A stretch of DNA of 64,000 nt. It comes from Cheilinus undulatus (taxonomy: Eukaryota; Chordata; Actinopteri; Labriformes; Labridae). Numbering within the stretch: the stretch's first letter is position 1; each line of letters begins with the position of its first letter. Positions 8,640 to 21,649 of this stretch are shown one piece after another. The notes beneath the pieces were generated by a model. That model worked only from the letters and a program-made list of their open reading frames with translations. It was not told the DNA's origin and did not search any database. Made by a program: the position numbers and the translations under genes. The DNA lies in the NCBI RefSeq assembly GCF_018320785.1, contig NC_054877.1, positions 24,100,329-24,164,328 on the forward strand. The letters are read 5' to 3'.

Positions 8640-11600
8640 GAAGGGAGGTAAACTCTGAAAAGGCCTCTCTCTGTGTTTCTGCTGTTGTTTCTTTCTCTCT
8701 GGCTAATGTCCACTATGTGCCCACTGGCTGTTCACAAGGTTGGTTCACAGAGTTGTTTTGATATTCAGTATGAGGCCCTCCCTGCAGTGTGACAACTAAT
8801 GCTATTTTTATGCCTCACATGCAGACACTTGAGCCTCTCCTGTTTGCCTCCAGCAAAGTTACAGCAGTGGAGTGTTTCTGTGTCAGGCTGCAGGTATTTA
8901 ATGAGATGACACTCAAGTTTGGTGACAGCAATAAATGCTACTTTTGGTATGATAGAGCATGGATTTATGTAAAACCTACCTACTATAAAACCTTAAACCT
9001 TTAAGTGGCCCTAAAAAGCCTGTTTTCTTCTTCAGATTTGAACGCTGATTACATAGCACTGTCAACTTACATTTAGTGCATTTGGACATCTTGTACTCAT
9101 AATTTACAGTCAGACAAGTCCATACAAACAGCCTAATAACTGTAATATTCAATTTTAGCATTCCCACCTGGGCTTTCGGTGTTTAACTCAAACTGATGTT
9201 AAAAAGTAACAGCCAACTTGAGCATGTGAGCAATTTCAAAGGTCAAATTTTCTCTGAGAGCATAAGCAAATAAAAATACCCTATTTGTAAGCCTCTGTGA
9301 CAATGTTTTGGTAGAATTTCTTATCTGCTTTGCCCCCCACCCCCCAACCAAAACAGCCTTAATGGATTTTATGTATCCACATGGCTCCCTGCATTAGAAC
9401 ATTAGGCTGAATGACTGGCAACCGCTGTGTCACTCTGCCCCACGTGTAGTGTTCTGATGGCAGCGAGATGGCGCATAATTAAGCCTCTTAAGCCTACTCG
9501 CAAGCTTCTGACAAACATCGCTTTTGACTGATGGATGGCTATTTTCCAATGCTTGTGAAACACTTCAAATTCCATGTTTTACACTCAAAACCCATAGGTT
9601 TTCATGGCTGAGTAGGATGACCTAAAATTGGCTTTTTTGCCTCTTTAAAATATTCTTCATTCAGCTCCCAGTGTAAGAAAATGTACATATTTTAATGTAT
9701 GCTTATCCTCCATCAAGGTGGCTGTAAGCTCTGTGGAAAACAAGGTCAACACCACAGGTGGAGGAATATATATAATATTTGTTGGGAGGTTTTACCTTCA
9801 TTCCCATTTGAAAACACAGAAGCATCGCTGCATCTCATCTATACCTTAACGACTGTTCTGGTATGGAAATCAAGGTCATTTATTTTATGTTACAGTTTGG
9901 TAATAGATGCCACATTAAACTGAAGGCGAGTAAGAGTTTCAACTTTGAAAACACACATTACCAGAGAGAGACTAGGAATATTGTTTTTGCGGCTGGAGTA
10001 CATCCTTTTAAATGATATACATAATGAGTTTATAATATGCATCTGGGCTACCTCCTCTCTACTTTGATGTCTTCCAAATGGCCCGGGTGTCATCAGCAAA
10101 ACATGTAGGCACTTTCCCGCCTCATTGACTCCCAAATGTATTTTAAATATCATTCCTGGTAACGCAATTATTTAAAACGCTGAACTAAACACTTACTAAT
10201 GGGGAAAAAGACAGCAACTTCGATAAATTCATTTCTCAAATGGTGGGCACTCGTGCTTCTTTTTTATTTTTTTTTCCCCTCAGAAGCGGAGGCAACTCTG
10301 ATGGCAACAAAAAACATCAGTAGTAGTGACACCCCCTGCCCTCACAGCCCCCTGTGGACATATTAAATCTTTGGTTTCCTCACATTACCCACCAATAGCT
10401 GCCTCTTCTGAGGTTTTTTCTGCATGGTGGTCAACCGCCTTCCCTTCCCAAAGTGGTGAGAGGCTGGACATCAGCAACAGCCCTGATGAGAGTGAGACAC
10501 TTCATTTATGCAATCATAGGCAATTAGTTCCCTCTGATTATGTGCCTCTTAATGCTGTTTTGAGTACTGTGGCACACAGTGATACAGAAAGAGATTAAAC
10601 TATAGCCCTCCCTCCACACTGAGCAGTCATTTAATATACTGAGAACACAATCAAATGTACACAGTAATTACAGTAATATTAAATGCTAATGGCTTTGCAA
10701 TTGGTTCTGTTGTTAGTCTAAGATAGAGTAAATGCACCCCAAGAAAGTCTAAGTTTAGAGAGTCACCATGACAGCAGAGCACTCAATTTTCCTTCAGGTA
10801 GTTCACTTAATAATGACTTACGTGTTAATCATTTCTCTTTCTATCTGAAGAGGCCAGATCACGTCAAGCAAATGGGCAACTTTGTTCCCATAAGAGCAAT
10901 TGATATGCAATTTATCCTTTTCCATTCAGACCAAGAAAGAAATTGAGTTTGAGTTCCAGTTGTTAAAACAACTGTGAGGTCACCATGGAAACATGACAGC
11001 ATAACGAGCATGCTTAATTGGCCAAGAACATTTTCTAAAGGGAAGCTAGTTACTGCATTTATAAAGTTGTGTTCTGATTGACATCCTTGCTTATATTAAT
11101 CTGAGCTAATATTCTGACACTGATACTCCATATGGGCACATTAAGGTCGACACACTCAGTCAGCTTTAAGTCTGCAGTTCCATTAAATCTCCTTTTATGG
11201 CCGATCAACACTGGTTTACTTCCACGTGTATGGCTCATCAGAGTGGTTTTGAAAAGGTTCCCTGTTGCAAATCTCCCCCAGGTCTCATCACAATGCTCAA
11301 GATGTTGGTAGAGATCCTAAATGAATTTATAGAGCCTTGAATTTAACAGTCGCCCCAAACTACTCAGTGGAAGCATGATTACTTTTTCTGTACTCTCTCA
11401 GCTCTGAGCCTGCTACCTATAATGTATTGTATCGGTCTTTGCAGATTCCAATTGTCTCTCAATGCACTGATCACCACGCAAATAGCCCTCTGTTTCATCA
11501 TGACAATTGAGAGGTTCATATTTCAACCTAATAGTCCTGTATAACTTTAACCATCTATCACAACCTCATTTCATTGCGGTTGCAGTTAATACGCGCTTCC

Positions 11601-14480
11601 CTGCCAAGTGGAACATTTTCTAATGATGCACTCTCACACGAAAACAAGGCAAGCAAGCCCGGGCTCTGCATCACTCACTAATGCACCCATCCATAATGTG
11701 TTCATAGCAGTCTGCCTAAAGGAGACAACAATGACTACCACTTGGCATGGGCATGAGAGGGGATATGGGGTAGGGTGCAAGACACAAAACCTAAATGGCC
11801 ATGATAATCACGAACAAAGTCACTGCCATCAAAGACTGTATCACCCTCATAATAACATCCGTGGATTTCATATCATTACCAAGAATACTGGGAAACAACT
11901 AAAATGGGTATCTCAACAATAACAGTCATTGGTGGGAGTCACATCAAGTGCATTATCACAGTGAGCCCAGCTTTGTGGGATGTTGACAAGGGTCGTCTAA
12001 TAGATGTATGTAAAGCCTGATGTAAACACCACCCTAATTAGAGAGACCTTTATCAGTTCCTGCATTTTATGCAGATTGGACCGGTGCAAACGCTGGTGTC
12101 ATTATCCTGTAATCAAGTAGTATTCAGTTGACAGTGTCGTCTTTTAAAGACCTGATTAGAATGAACAACAAGGATACAATGCTGCATTATTTCCTCTGTC
12201 AGTTTATAAAAGGCCATGTCCATTTAAAAGCTATCTAAATAATGGATCTTGTCAAGGTTTGAAGAAATGCATTAAAGGTTAAATGATACTTAAAAAAAGA
12301 TAACATTACTGTTCTTTGAAAGAGGCAGAACTATACTTTAAAAGGCTAAACCTGTAGCACACGTATTACTTTGCTGCTTTAAATGGTGAAATATTACTGA
12401 TTTCCTGACAGACTAGGTTTTACATAGAGTCAAATTTGTCCAGAAATTCCTTGGGTATCTATTGATTACTCAGTACATTTTGAACCCAAGTCTGTTAGGT
12501 GTTACGTGAAGGACAACTTTTCCAAAATGTATATGGGACATTTCTACCTTTATTTTTTAGAAACAGGTTTTTTTTTTTACTTGGAACTAACAATATCAAA
12601 AATAACTTCTTGGCACTACTACTTCAATTTTTAAACAGCACATTACCAAAGTGCAGAGTTTCACATTTAAGGGAATGTTAAACGACATATATTCCTGATG
12701 TTTATGGATCTTTTCCCAATATTTTTTAATAATCAAGCAGTTCCAGAAGATATGACAGTGATTGGTACCATTGGTCTGACTCCCACAGCCTCTCCAACAT
12801 GCTTCGCCACTAACCTGATGTCACTTCCTGTTGGTGGGTCTTTCCCACTTCTTTTTTATTCATTTTTTACTTTCTAGAGTAAAATGTTGGGTGCCATTAT
12901 GTAGTCTAGATATAATTTTGTTGCACGTTTGAGACTAAAGCAATGATGAAACCCTGTTTCTTTTTTAACCGTAAGAGATAGTTCCCTTAAACTGATTTCT
13001 AGAGAATCATTACCAAAACTTTTTTTTTTTTAATGTACCTTCTTATTTATGCAGTCTCTTATGGTAAAGTAATGTAGTCATATGCTTAGATTTTATAATT
13101 ACTTTTAAAATATTTTTTCAAACATTTAGGCTATTTGACTTTTAATACAAGAAATTTAACACAAGAAAATTTAAGCCAAGAATTATTATTATTATTTTCA
13201 ATTTTAGGCCTAAAAAAAGTGGACATAGTTGTCATTTCCGTTGGCCATTCTTGGTTAAACTTTGCCAAGTATAACAACCTTTACTAGTCACATTTTTCAT
13301 TTGGAAAATATAAAACATGGTAAAGTAACTTTGTTGCAGTTGGACGACAATTACAGACATCTCAAATTTGTTGAAAACATCGGTAAGTTAAGGCGGAAGG
13401 ATGTTTCTGTTGAAAACTTGACGTTGTAAGCTTGTGAAGAGCAGGCTACCCTTTAGCTAACCGTCATCTGCATCGTAGCACCATCTACAGTTAGTAGCTA
13501 ACCGCGAGTAATAGCTAACTAGTTTAGCTGATAGAACTTTGAATAAAACGCCTTCTGAATACATACCTGCAAAGTAGACATGGTCGCTCTTCAGGTAATT
13601 CACAAATCTTTCCACAAGAATTAAGCAGGGTCTTAAAAGTTGAGGGTGGAGTATAGTGAGAGGATAGTGCGATAAAGCATACATATAAGCTAACTAACCG
13701 ACAGTAGCTTAATTTAACATGTTGCAAATGTAGAGGCAGGTGTGCACCGCATTAAGATGACTAGTAAGTAACTCGGGTGCTCTACTTATTCGAAATTTAC
13801 AGATGATTATAACCTGTGAGGACATACTGGACTTTAAGATTCATAACAACGTGTACACGACATTTTTCTGTAATTAGTTGTAAATTTTACCCATGTCAAA
13901 CTGCCATTCAGCAGAGGGGTGCATTACCACTTGCTAAGTTTTCTTTTCTTTAATCTTTGATACAATGCGATTCCTGTCTACTTGGTCTCAAAAAACCTCT
14001 ACACATCAGACTGTACACATCAACCCCACTGTTAACCTCTATTATGGCTGACAGATCATACTTATAATATTGTTAAAACAACAAGCTAGCTAGCAAGCTT
14101 TAGGATGTCTGATTTTCTTTTTTATCACTATAACAGTTTAGAAGTCCTCAAACTATTATATGACGATCATTTTCCAGATATTAGTTAATGATAACGAGAA
14201 AAATATTTAAAACTTATGCATTTACTATCGTAAAGTTTGCGGTTAAATAATTTTGATTGGTTCGTAAATATTAGTACATCATTTATACGGAAATGATAAC
14301 CCTGTGCCATCACTTAGGGTCACATATTACCACCCCTTATTCACAGACTGAGTCGTACTACTTTTATGATGTTAAATGTGCAATTACCCCATCTAGTGGC
14401 AATAATGAAGTGCTACTGCTTTTCCCAGATTAATCCCAAGGCACAATTGTTGGGGGAAAATGAGGCGAGGTTATCTTTGT
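8640..14480. other. Intergenic DNA between asb10 and the H2B variant
   Basis: No coding exon is supported; the open frames are short and without family resemblance. Stretches near 9400-9540, 10740-11090 and 11440-11620 are of higher complexity than the surrounding AT-rich sequence and repeat-free, as expected of conserved noncoding elements. The segment 13400-13730 is rich in GCTAAC/GTTAGC words often seen near teleost promoters. None of this can be proven without alignment. Confidence 0.4.
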
Positions 14481-14487
14481 TTATGCA

Positions 14488-14493
14488 TTTATT
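14488..14493 (-). terminator. AATAAA polyadenylation signal of the H2B variant
   Basis: On the minus strand AATAAATG occurs about 55 nt after the stop. No GGCTCTTTTCAGAGCC-type histone stem-loop was found between them. This fits a polyadenylated, replication-independent variant. Confidence 0.65.
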
Positions 14494-14547
14494 GAGATCA
14501 ATTTGCTCCTTATAACGTGTTTTAAACACTTATATTTTTTGAAGTCT

Positions 14548-14784
14548 TCATTTGGAGCTGGTGTACTTGGTCACAGCTTTAGTTCCTTCAGACACGGCGT
14601 GTTTAGCCAGCTCCCCGGGCAGCAGCAGTCTCACTGCAGTTTGCACCTCTCTGCTGGTGATGGTGGAGCGTTTATTGTACTGAGCCAACCGGGACGCTTC
14701 TGTGGCGATCCTCTCAAACAGGTCGTTCACGAAGGAGTTCATGATGCTCATGGCTCTGCTTGAAATCCCCGTGTCCGGATGAAC
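14548..14784 (-). CDS. h2bk1: H2B variant exon 2
   Basis: The acceptor CTCACAG precedes GTTCATCCG; it encodes the histone fold with [20 protein letters not shown] and the C-terminal TKYTSSK, stop at 14550-14548. The lysine near the C terminus that is ubiquitinated in H2B is retained within [11 protein letters not shown]. Confidence 0.92.
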   Translation of the reverse strand, partial: VHPDTGISSRAMSIMNSFVNDLFERIATEASRLAQYNKRSTITSREVQTAVRLLLPGELAKHAVSEGTKAVTKYTSSK

Positions 14785-14986
14785 CTGTGAGGAGATAGGG
14801 AAACAGGTGTCAGTAATAGTAGGCTACAGTCAGGAAAAACCGAGGCAATGAAAACTATGCATCTTTACCCACCTGTTTCAAAACTTTATAGATGTACATT
14901 GCGTAAGTCTCTCTTCTTTTTGCCTTTCTTTTCGCCTTCTTCTCGCCTGAGCTCTTCCCTTTTCTTTTAGATATTTCATTTGTCAT
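14548..14986 (-). CDS. h2bk1: Intron-containing histone H2B variant, H2B.K-like
   Basis: Exon 1 (14986-14873, 38 codons) runs from [11 protein letters not shown] to [15 protein letters not shown]. Exon 2 (14784-14548) continues [19 protein letters not shown] and ends [13 protein letters not shown]. Total 116 aa against about 125 for canonical H2B; the histone fold is complete and the basic N-terminal tail is shorter and unrelated to the PEPAKSAPAPKKG-type tail. The intron has GT (CAG|GTGGGT) and AG (CTCACAG|GTTCAT) signals and falls between Gln38 and Val39. Canonical replication-dependent H2B genes lack introns. The nearby asb10 and the human arrangement ASB10 near ABCF2-H2BK1 point to H2B.K, a germline/oocyte H2B variant. 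H2B pairs with H2A in nucleosomes. Family identity is certain; the K assignment is an inference from intron and synteny. Confidence 0.85.
14873..14986 (-). CDS. h2bk1: H2B variant exon 1
   Basis: ATG at 14986-14984; 38 codons; the donor CAG|GTGGGT follows KVLKQ. It holds the lysine/arginine-rich tail and the start of helix alpha-1 (YAMYIYKVL). Confidence 0.85.
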
Positions 14987-16629
14987 TTTTGAAAATGTGT
15001 AGTTAATTAATTTTGACAATATTACGCTATTTAAACGCTGTATAAAGTCGTTTAGGAAGGAATATCCCAGTTTCTTGGCTCGTGCACAGCTGTTTATGTA
15101 GTGCGTTGATTAGTGACTGATTAAGCTCACCTGGTTTGTTTTTCTAGCACGTGCCACATTAGGATAATACAGTACTGTATCGAACTGATAAATGGATAAA
15201 ACTGAGATCAACAGGCAAATCAGACGGATTACTTTCGATGCGACAGTCAATTAGACGTTAAGAATGCGGTCTCTCTCAGACTGGTGCCAACCTGCTATAA
15301 AGAGTCCCCTTTTGAGACAAAATTATTAATTGCACATACAAGTAGCATCCACTTGGTGGCACACTTGCACCAGTTTTTAGCCGCACGACATTACATTAGT
15401 GTGGTTACATTCCTGAAGTAGCATCCACTAAAATCCGTTGTAATCTTCTATATAGCTTGTAGTCTGACAGATACTTTAGACCTATGGGTGAATTTAGATA
15501 ACATAACATTTACAGGAAAACACTTTTGACCTGTATTTATGGTTACATTCATTGTTTCTGTAAGCTCTCTCTGGATTTTTTTGCACAGGCCTGTGCTGTT
15601 TTCAGATAGATGAATGCACACTGAGGCTATGCTTATTAAAAATGTATGGTATTATGAGCAAGGAAGGATTAAAGTAGGCCCCGGAACCCCAGCCCCCAAA
15701 CGCCCCAGTGTCATTTTGTCTGATTAAGTATGTAGCTGTTCAACAAAAGCAGATATTTTAGGAATTATTCCATATTAATGTGTAATTTTTAAGCTTTTCC
15801 TATACAGTAGAGCTCTATGTTAAATCTCCATCATTAGGTCAATGAAAGTATTTAGTGTTTATCTACTAGATGGCACTGACTGCAGAAGCCCATCAATATT
15901 TAAACTCTTTACTTATGGCTGGTTTTGAGTTTCTTTATCATCTTATGATTTATGAACAATCTTCACTCTTCATAACTGATTCAAATTCAGACAGAAACCC
16001 TGATGTATTAGATCAGCATTCACATTTACTGTGTGATGGATTTAAGTTTTACTTAGTGCTGCTACAGTAATGCTTCTATATTGTTTTTAAATAGAGGTAT
16101 GTAACATTTCTTTTTCTTATTTTATCCACAAATGGAATGTATTAGATTATAATGGCTGTGGAAACATCACGGGAAGAGAGAGGGGACAAAATACAGCAAG
16201 GGGCCAATGGCTGGAGTGAAGCCAGGCGAATCAGGATGCAGCGGCAACGGCTGCATTGGAGACACACCATCAAAGGTAGGCTACCAAGGTATCACCTCCC
16301 TGTTTAAATTTTTTAGCCTATATTATTCGGACCTCTTTTGTTATATGGAGCGGTTTGACAAATGTCTGTATTCCATGCTGATATTTAACATAAAAAGTCT
16401 CTGCTTTAGGTCTTTATGTTGGATTTTGTTGGTATTTTATTCAGAATTCATTGAATTTAGCATCCAAATTGGCACAAAGTTAAAAATTGTTCTTGTCAAT
16501 GAGTATAATGGCATACTAGACACAGACAGATCTGAACATAAAAATGTTGGTATTTGACTTAAAAGACATGTTTTTGTAAAGAAAAGTAATGCCTTTTACC
16601 TTTAATTCCCCTAATGTTTATCCTGATTT
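14987..16629. other. Intergenic DNA upstream of the H2B variant
   Basis: It contains the presumed H2B promoter on the minus strand (a TTTAAATAG-type TATA-like word lies about 45 bp upstream of the ATG). No gene recognised. Confidence 0.35.
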
Positions 16630-16640
16630 TAGTTGAATTT

Positions 16641-17010
16641 TCCATCCATCCATCTTCTGTAACGCTTATCCTGTTGGGGGTCACAGGGGCTAGAGCCTCT
16701 CCCAGCTGTCATTGGGCGAGAGGCGGGGTAGACCCTGGACTGGTCGCCAGTCAGTTGCAGGGATAACATATAGAGACAGACAACCAGGCACGCTCACATT
16801 CACCTACATTCACACCTAGCCAATTTAGAGTCAACAATTAACCTAACAAGCATGTCTTTGGTGGTGGGAGGAAGCCGGAGTACCCAGAGAGAACCCATGC
16901 ATGCACAAGAGAACATGCAAACTCTGCACAGAAAGGCCGTGACCGGGAAGCGAACCAGGGACCTTCTTGCTGTGAGGCAACAGTGCTAACCCCGTGCCTC
17001 TGTACAGCCC
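16641..17010 (-). repeat. tRNA-headed SINE with LINE-like tail
   Basis: Read on the minus strand it starts with a degraded tRNA-like head (GGTTAGCACTGTTGCCTCAC, then GGTTCGCTTCC), has the common teleost body with TTTGCATGTTCTC and CCTCCCACC, and ends in (TGGA)n. A perfect 11-bp target duplication, TAGTTGAATTT, flanks it at 16630-16640 and 17011-17021. Confidence 0.8.
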
Positions 17011-17021
17011 TAGTTGAATTT

Positions 17022-18812
17022 GACCTCCTATAAATATATTATAGTATAAGCTAAAAAAGTAACTCAAACATACTTTCCCATCATGTCTGAAAGGGAATAT
17101 GTTCTGCATGTTCAAGCCGTTGTATCCCTGATTGATGAGACACTATGAACTTCAAGGATCTGACCATATGTTAAAACTTTTCATCACTTAAATACATCTC
17201 TTTAAAACATGTTTTCATGCCATCCATAACATTCACACTGAAGCTTGGCATAGTTTTTTTTGGCTTCACTAGTGCTACTAAGATTCCACACAATTTTGAG
17301 ATGGACACAGACCATAAATTTTCTTTTAAGTGAGCATGGGAAATTTACTACAACATCACTCACGATCAAACAGATTGTTAAGCTTACAGGATGTGAAGTA
17401 AATTAAAGGTAAAGGGAAGAAAAATAGCTTTAAGTGTTAATGCTTAACAATGAGATTTTTATGGAAGCTCTTTAAACAGTTTTGGGCTCATTACTTAAAA
17501 ACCTTTGGCAACTTTGGGTTATCTATTAAATTTCTCCATATATTAGAAAAAAGAAACATATTTCTGTATGCCACACAAAAGCCTCTGTGTCATATCAAAT
17601 CATAAAAAATCTGGCAAGCTGCAATTCAAGAATTAAATTCATTTAAGCAACATAATGCATTTCATTGAGCATCAGCTGAAAAAGATGCATATCTTTCTTC
17701 AGGTTTTTCATTAAAAACTTTTGCTTTAAAACTTCAATGACCCTGCAATATTTTCTTTGATTAACTGAAATGGGGCTTTTATTTGGTTTTTTGATCAGGT
17801 AAAGGACGTATTTGCTTTGATGAATGGCACTTAGGTGTTACAACTTCAATAGGTTTTTAGTGCCAGTTCTCTAGTATATTGCCCCTACTGTGTCCAGGGA
17901 CTTGGACTCGTCTTCTCCTCTCACTCATGTCCTCCACCTGTGCTCAGCAGATAGTGAGCAGTAGATTACATACGAAAAGGCTCTTGTCTAAGGCTCCATT
18001 TATGCACGGTCATTTGCGACGAGTGAAAAGCAGCCATTGGTTGAATGTAATAGGAAGGCCATCTTTTTCTCTGTTGTCTGACAGATTTTTTTTTCTGTTT
18101 GCTTGTTTCATGTGTGAAGAGAAGATAGAATAAAGGTGAGTGTGTGCACATCTGCTGCCTCTTTACGTCTGACAGTCACAGAAAAAAAGAAAATTGTTGG
18201 CGGTTATGTTCATCACAGCCTGCCATATCAACATATTGCTAAGGGTGATGTGAAGTGTTGATGTTTTTCTGCAGCATGTAGCTTAATAGAACAAAGCATA
18301 GCTTGATACCTGTAGTGGTTACTGCGTTGTTGGCAAATGCACAAGTTTTTACAAAGCTTTGTGTACAAATATACCTGTTTTGTTGTCTGTGAACATATCC
18401 ACACAAATAAAATTAAGGGCTTTCTTTTTTTCAACTTTTGAATAACTACAAGGGGCAAGTGTAGCATTTGGACTGTAAGAAAATATTGTTACAGTTGGTT
18501 AATGCAAAAATTATGTTTTCTTAAACCTCCAGTAATCAAAACTAACACTCTTGTAGGTATAAAAGCATTAGAATTCATGACTGACATAGGCAAATTATAA
18601 ATTTTTTGCCCTAATTATAGCACAAAAACTAGTGCTATGTCGTGACTAACAGGGACAGTTGTAATTACAATTACATAACCCACTGTTCTGTTGGACAAAA
18701 GACCCTTTTTAGTGATATTTTATGCATAAATTGATGGGTTTTCTATATTATGACAGATTTATTATTAGATTAAAAAGTCTCAGAGTAGTGTCTTGGTCTC
18801 AGCCATCTGGTT
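17022..18812. other. AT-rich intergenic DNA
   Basis: No gene or repeat boundary recognised. Confidence 0.45.
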
Positions 18813-18815
18813 TAT

Positions 18816-19000
18816 TTTAAAGACATGTTTTTGGGCATTTTTTGCCTTTATTCATAGAGGAGGATAGTGGATAGAATCGGAAACAGGGTTGAAAGTGGGG
18901 GGTGAGACATGCATGAAAGGAGTCTCAGGCCCGGCTTGAACCCAGACCTCCTGTGTGCATGGGGTGCTCCTTCAACCACTAGGCCATCTGCACTCCTCGA
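18816..19000 (-). repeat. tRNA-derived SINE (copy 3)
   Basis: The reverse strand shows an A box (TGGCCTAGTGG), a B box (TGGGTTCAAGCC) and a tail related to the 3862 copy (TCTTTAAAAT). Confidence 0.75.
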
Positions 19001-19744
19001 CCCTTAAATTTAACTTTTAAATGCACAGCATGTAAATTCAGCCAGTAGAGGGCTCTCAGTCAAAACAGTAACAAAAGATGATGAGTAGAGACAAGATGCT
19101 CAGCTCCACCCACCTCCAATTCTTGTTGTTTTGATTTTTGAACCACAGTGGTCTCTTTTAACAGCTTTTGTCCCTCATTATGTGAAATTTATCAATGGAA
19201 CCAAGGTTAAAGTTTATTGTTTCAGTCTTTCCAACTGAATGACATTGTACTTGGGTGATATTGGATACCCATTCTGCTTTGCCTTATTCTTTACATAAAA
19301 TTTTTGTGTCTGCCTTTTTAGAAGAATTCATCAGCAGTATGTTGTACATAGATGCTCAGATATTATCACTTGCCTTAGTCCTGTTTCACTTGATAGTATG
19401 CAATCATAGCAGGTGACCTGCTTGTGAAGGCTTTTTGTTGATTAGGTACCATATCACAACCCTCTTCTTAGAGTGCAGGAGTATAGAACAATATCGGCAG
19501 TAAGAACCTGATGAAAAACTTTGAAACGACAGAATACAAGGCTTCATTTATAATATATGATTTGGCACCTTAGTCTATATATGTACGGGAGGTTAGGGGC
19601 GGGGGTATGGAGTGCATTATGGGGGAGCTTGAGTGACAGAACAGGCAGAGAATAATCATGGTCCAACACAAGTAAGCAGCACAAAACGCAGATGAGACAC
19701 AGTAAACGTTTTTGGGTTTCCATGGCCATGATAAAGAGAGATGT

Positions 19745-19928
19745 ACACTTGTCCTTTGGTCTTTCTGCCTTTATTTAGAGAGAATAGTATAGAAAATCAG
19801 AGAGAGCAAGGGGGGAATAACATGCAGGAAAAAGGCCACAGGTTAGATTTGAACCTGCTATGCATGCTTGGAGGGCTTACTTGCATACAACGGAAGTGCG
19901 ACCTAATCACTAAGCCACCTGTGCCCCT
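19745..19928 (-). repeat. tRNA-derived SINE (copy 4)
   Basis: The reverse strand shows an A box (TGGCTTAGTGATTAGG) and a B box (AGGTTCAAATC), followed by the same kind of pyrimidine-rich body as copy 3. Confidence 0.75.
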
Positions 19929-19929
19929 A

Positions 19930-21640
19930 TCACAGCAATGATGAACAAGACATTTCTGTCATGGCAGTTCTATTGTGGTGGCAAAGATACAAACCATTAC
20001 GACTGTGAAAATGAAGAAATTCTCGGGCTTTGAAAACTTTCTGAAATACTCAACATAAGTAAAACAATGTACGATTCAGCTAAATAGATACAACATAGGA
20101 CAGGAGCTGTCATTTTTTAATTAATGTAGACATTTCACTTAAACTATTGTATCTTTAACTCTTGTCACATCCGTCAGCATATATTCTGGCAAAGCTCCCT
20201 CAGTCGACTCAAGTTAGGTTAATTACAGGTGACAGGAACCAAAAAACAACAGTAAGAGGTTGACTTTTGTTTAAATCACTGTACTGTATATTATATTAAT
20301 TGTAGTTTTTGAAATGAATACAGTTTAGAAGTGCTGCTTGCCTACAAAAGTAGGTGTCTAAATATTTAAATGTGAAATTGAACTTCTGTCCTAATGTCTG
20401 TGTTGTATATATATTTTGGCCTTTTGCTTATTATTTTATCCTTTGTTCAGTTAGTCTTTTAAGCACAAAAAAACACTTTTAATTTGTCTAGGGTGTTCAA
20501 AGGATTGTCTGTGACACTTAAAAAGGTCAAGAACACTGATTTAGTGTACCTACTGCTGTGAACAAAATGGCTGTCTCCTTTTATATAAACAACACACTTT
20601 TCTAGTCCTACAGACATGACTTTGACATTTAAGCGTTTGTATTTAAACTCATTTCCCTCATTGACTTTCTCCTAGTTATACTACATTAAGCTGCTCTACT
20701 CTGTATCTGGTAAAAAATAAAGAGGCTGGCATAGTGGTGAAGAATCACACTTTGTAATCTGTGGTTCAGGTTGTGTTTTTGCTCCCTTACACTAGCTCGA
20801 TCTGTTCAGTGCACTGCTGCTGCTTCTAAAACTCGATTATGAACATATTCTTAAATGTCGACTGCTTTGCTGCAGGGTTTAATTTCTAACATCTAAGGTA
20901 TTTGCAGCATCTACATAATTTTGGCATCACAAAGAGTGACTCACGGTAATTACTCCTTTTGGTTCCAAATTATATCTTTTCTTCTTTTCGTAGGACTTCT
21001 TGCTGAGGTGGAGTAAGTAAAGCACATTACTTAATGTCAAACATCATTTAGATCTACAGCACATGGTGAGAGTGGCAGCTGTGCTGCCAGACTGTTTTCA
21101 CTCAAATTAAGGTGCTGACTTTTCCAGTCAGGTTACGTTTTTGTTTACAGTAGTGTGACAAAGGTTTTGCGACACAACTTTAATGGCAATACATTTAAAA
21201 TGGATATATGCACTGCAAAATAAAAAGAGTTTAGCTTACGTTTAAAAAATGTGGAAACTAGTTGCCTCAGAAATAACAAGTAAACTAAACTTGACTGTTG
21301 GGAGTTCAAATAACTTGTTAATTTTAAATGTGCTGTAATTATTCTAACATAATATTTCTGAGTAATAAATACAGAGCATAACTTTATTATTTTAAGTATG
21401 CTTTACTTATTCTAAATTAATTATTTAAATTTTTAAAGGTGAGGTTCAAATGTTTATTTGAGTTTGCAGTACTTAAACTAAATCATTACTTTGAGTGTAT
21501 GGAGGACTCAAATTGATTTGATGGGAATATAGTAAAAGTCTTTTGGCTTTCTTGTTTCACTTAAGAAGAGGCGCACAGATTTGATGGACACAAGTGAAGA
21601 TTTTGGTATTGAAAATGTTAGAGAACTGAAATGAGAAAAT
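19930..21640. other. Intergenic DNA with a possible MITE at 21209-21475
   Basis: CACTGCAAAATAAAAAG near 21210 and TTTGCAGTAC near 21465 form weak inverted ends around AT-rich DNA, as in common teleost MITEs. Otherwise nothing recognised. Confidence 0.3.
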
Positions 21641-21649
21641 CATAATTTT

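Noticed and set aside
10326-10598. 90-codon frame in the asb10-H2B interval
   Set aside because: No domain, no homologue recognised, no flanking exon; chance frame.
14503-14763. 86-codon plus-strand frame
   Set aside because: Antisense shadow of the H2B exon.
16843-17115. 90-codon minus-strand frame
   Set aside because: Lies across a SINE with a perfect target duplication.
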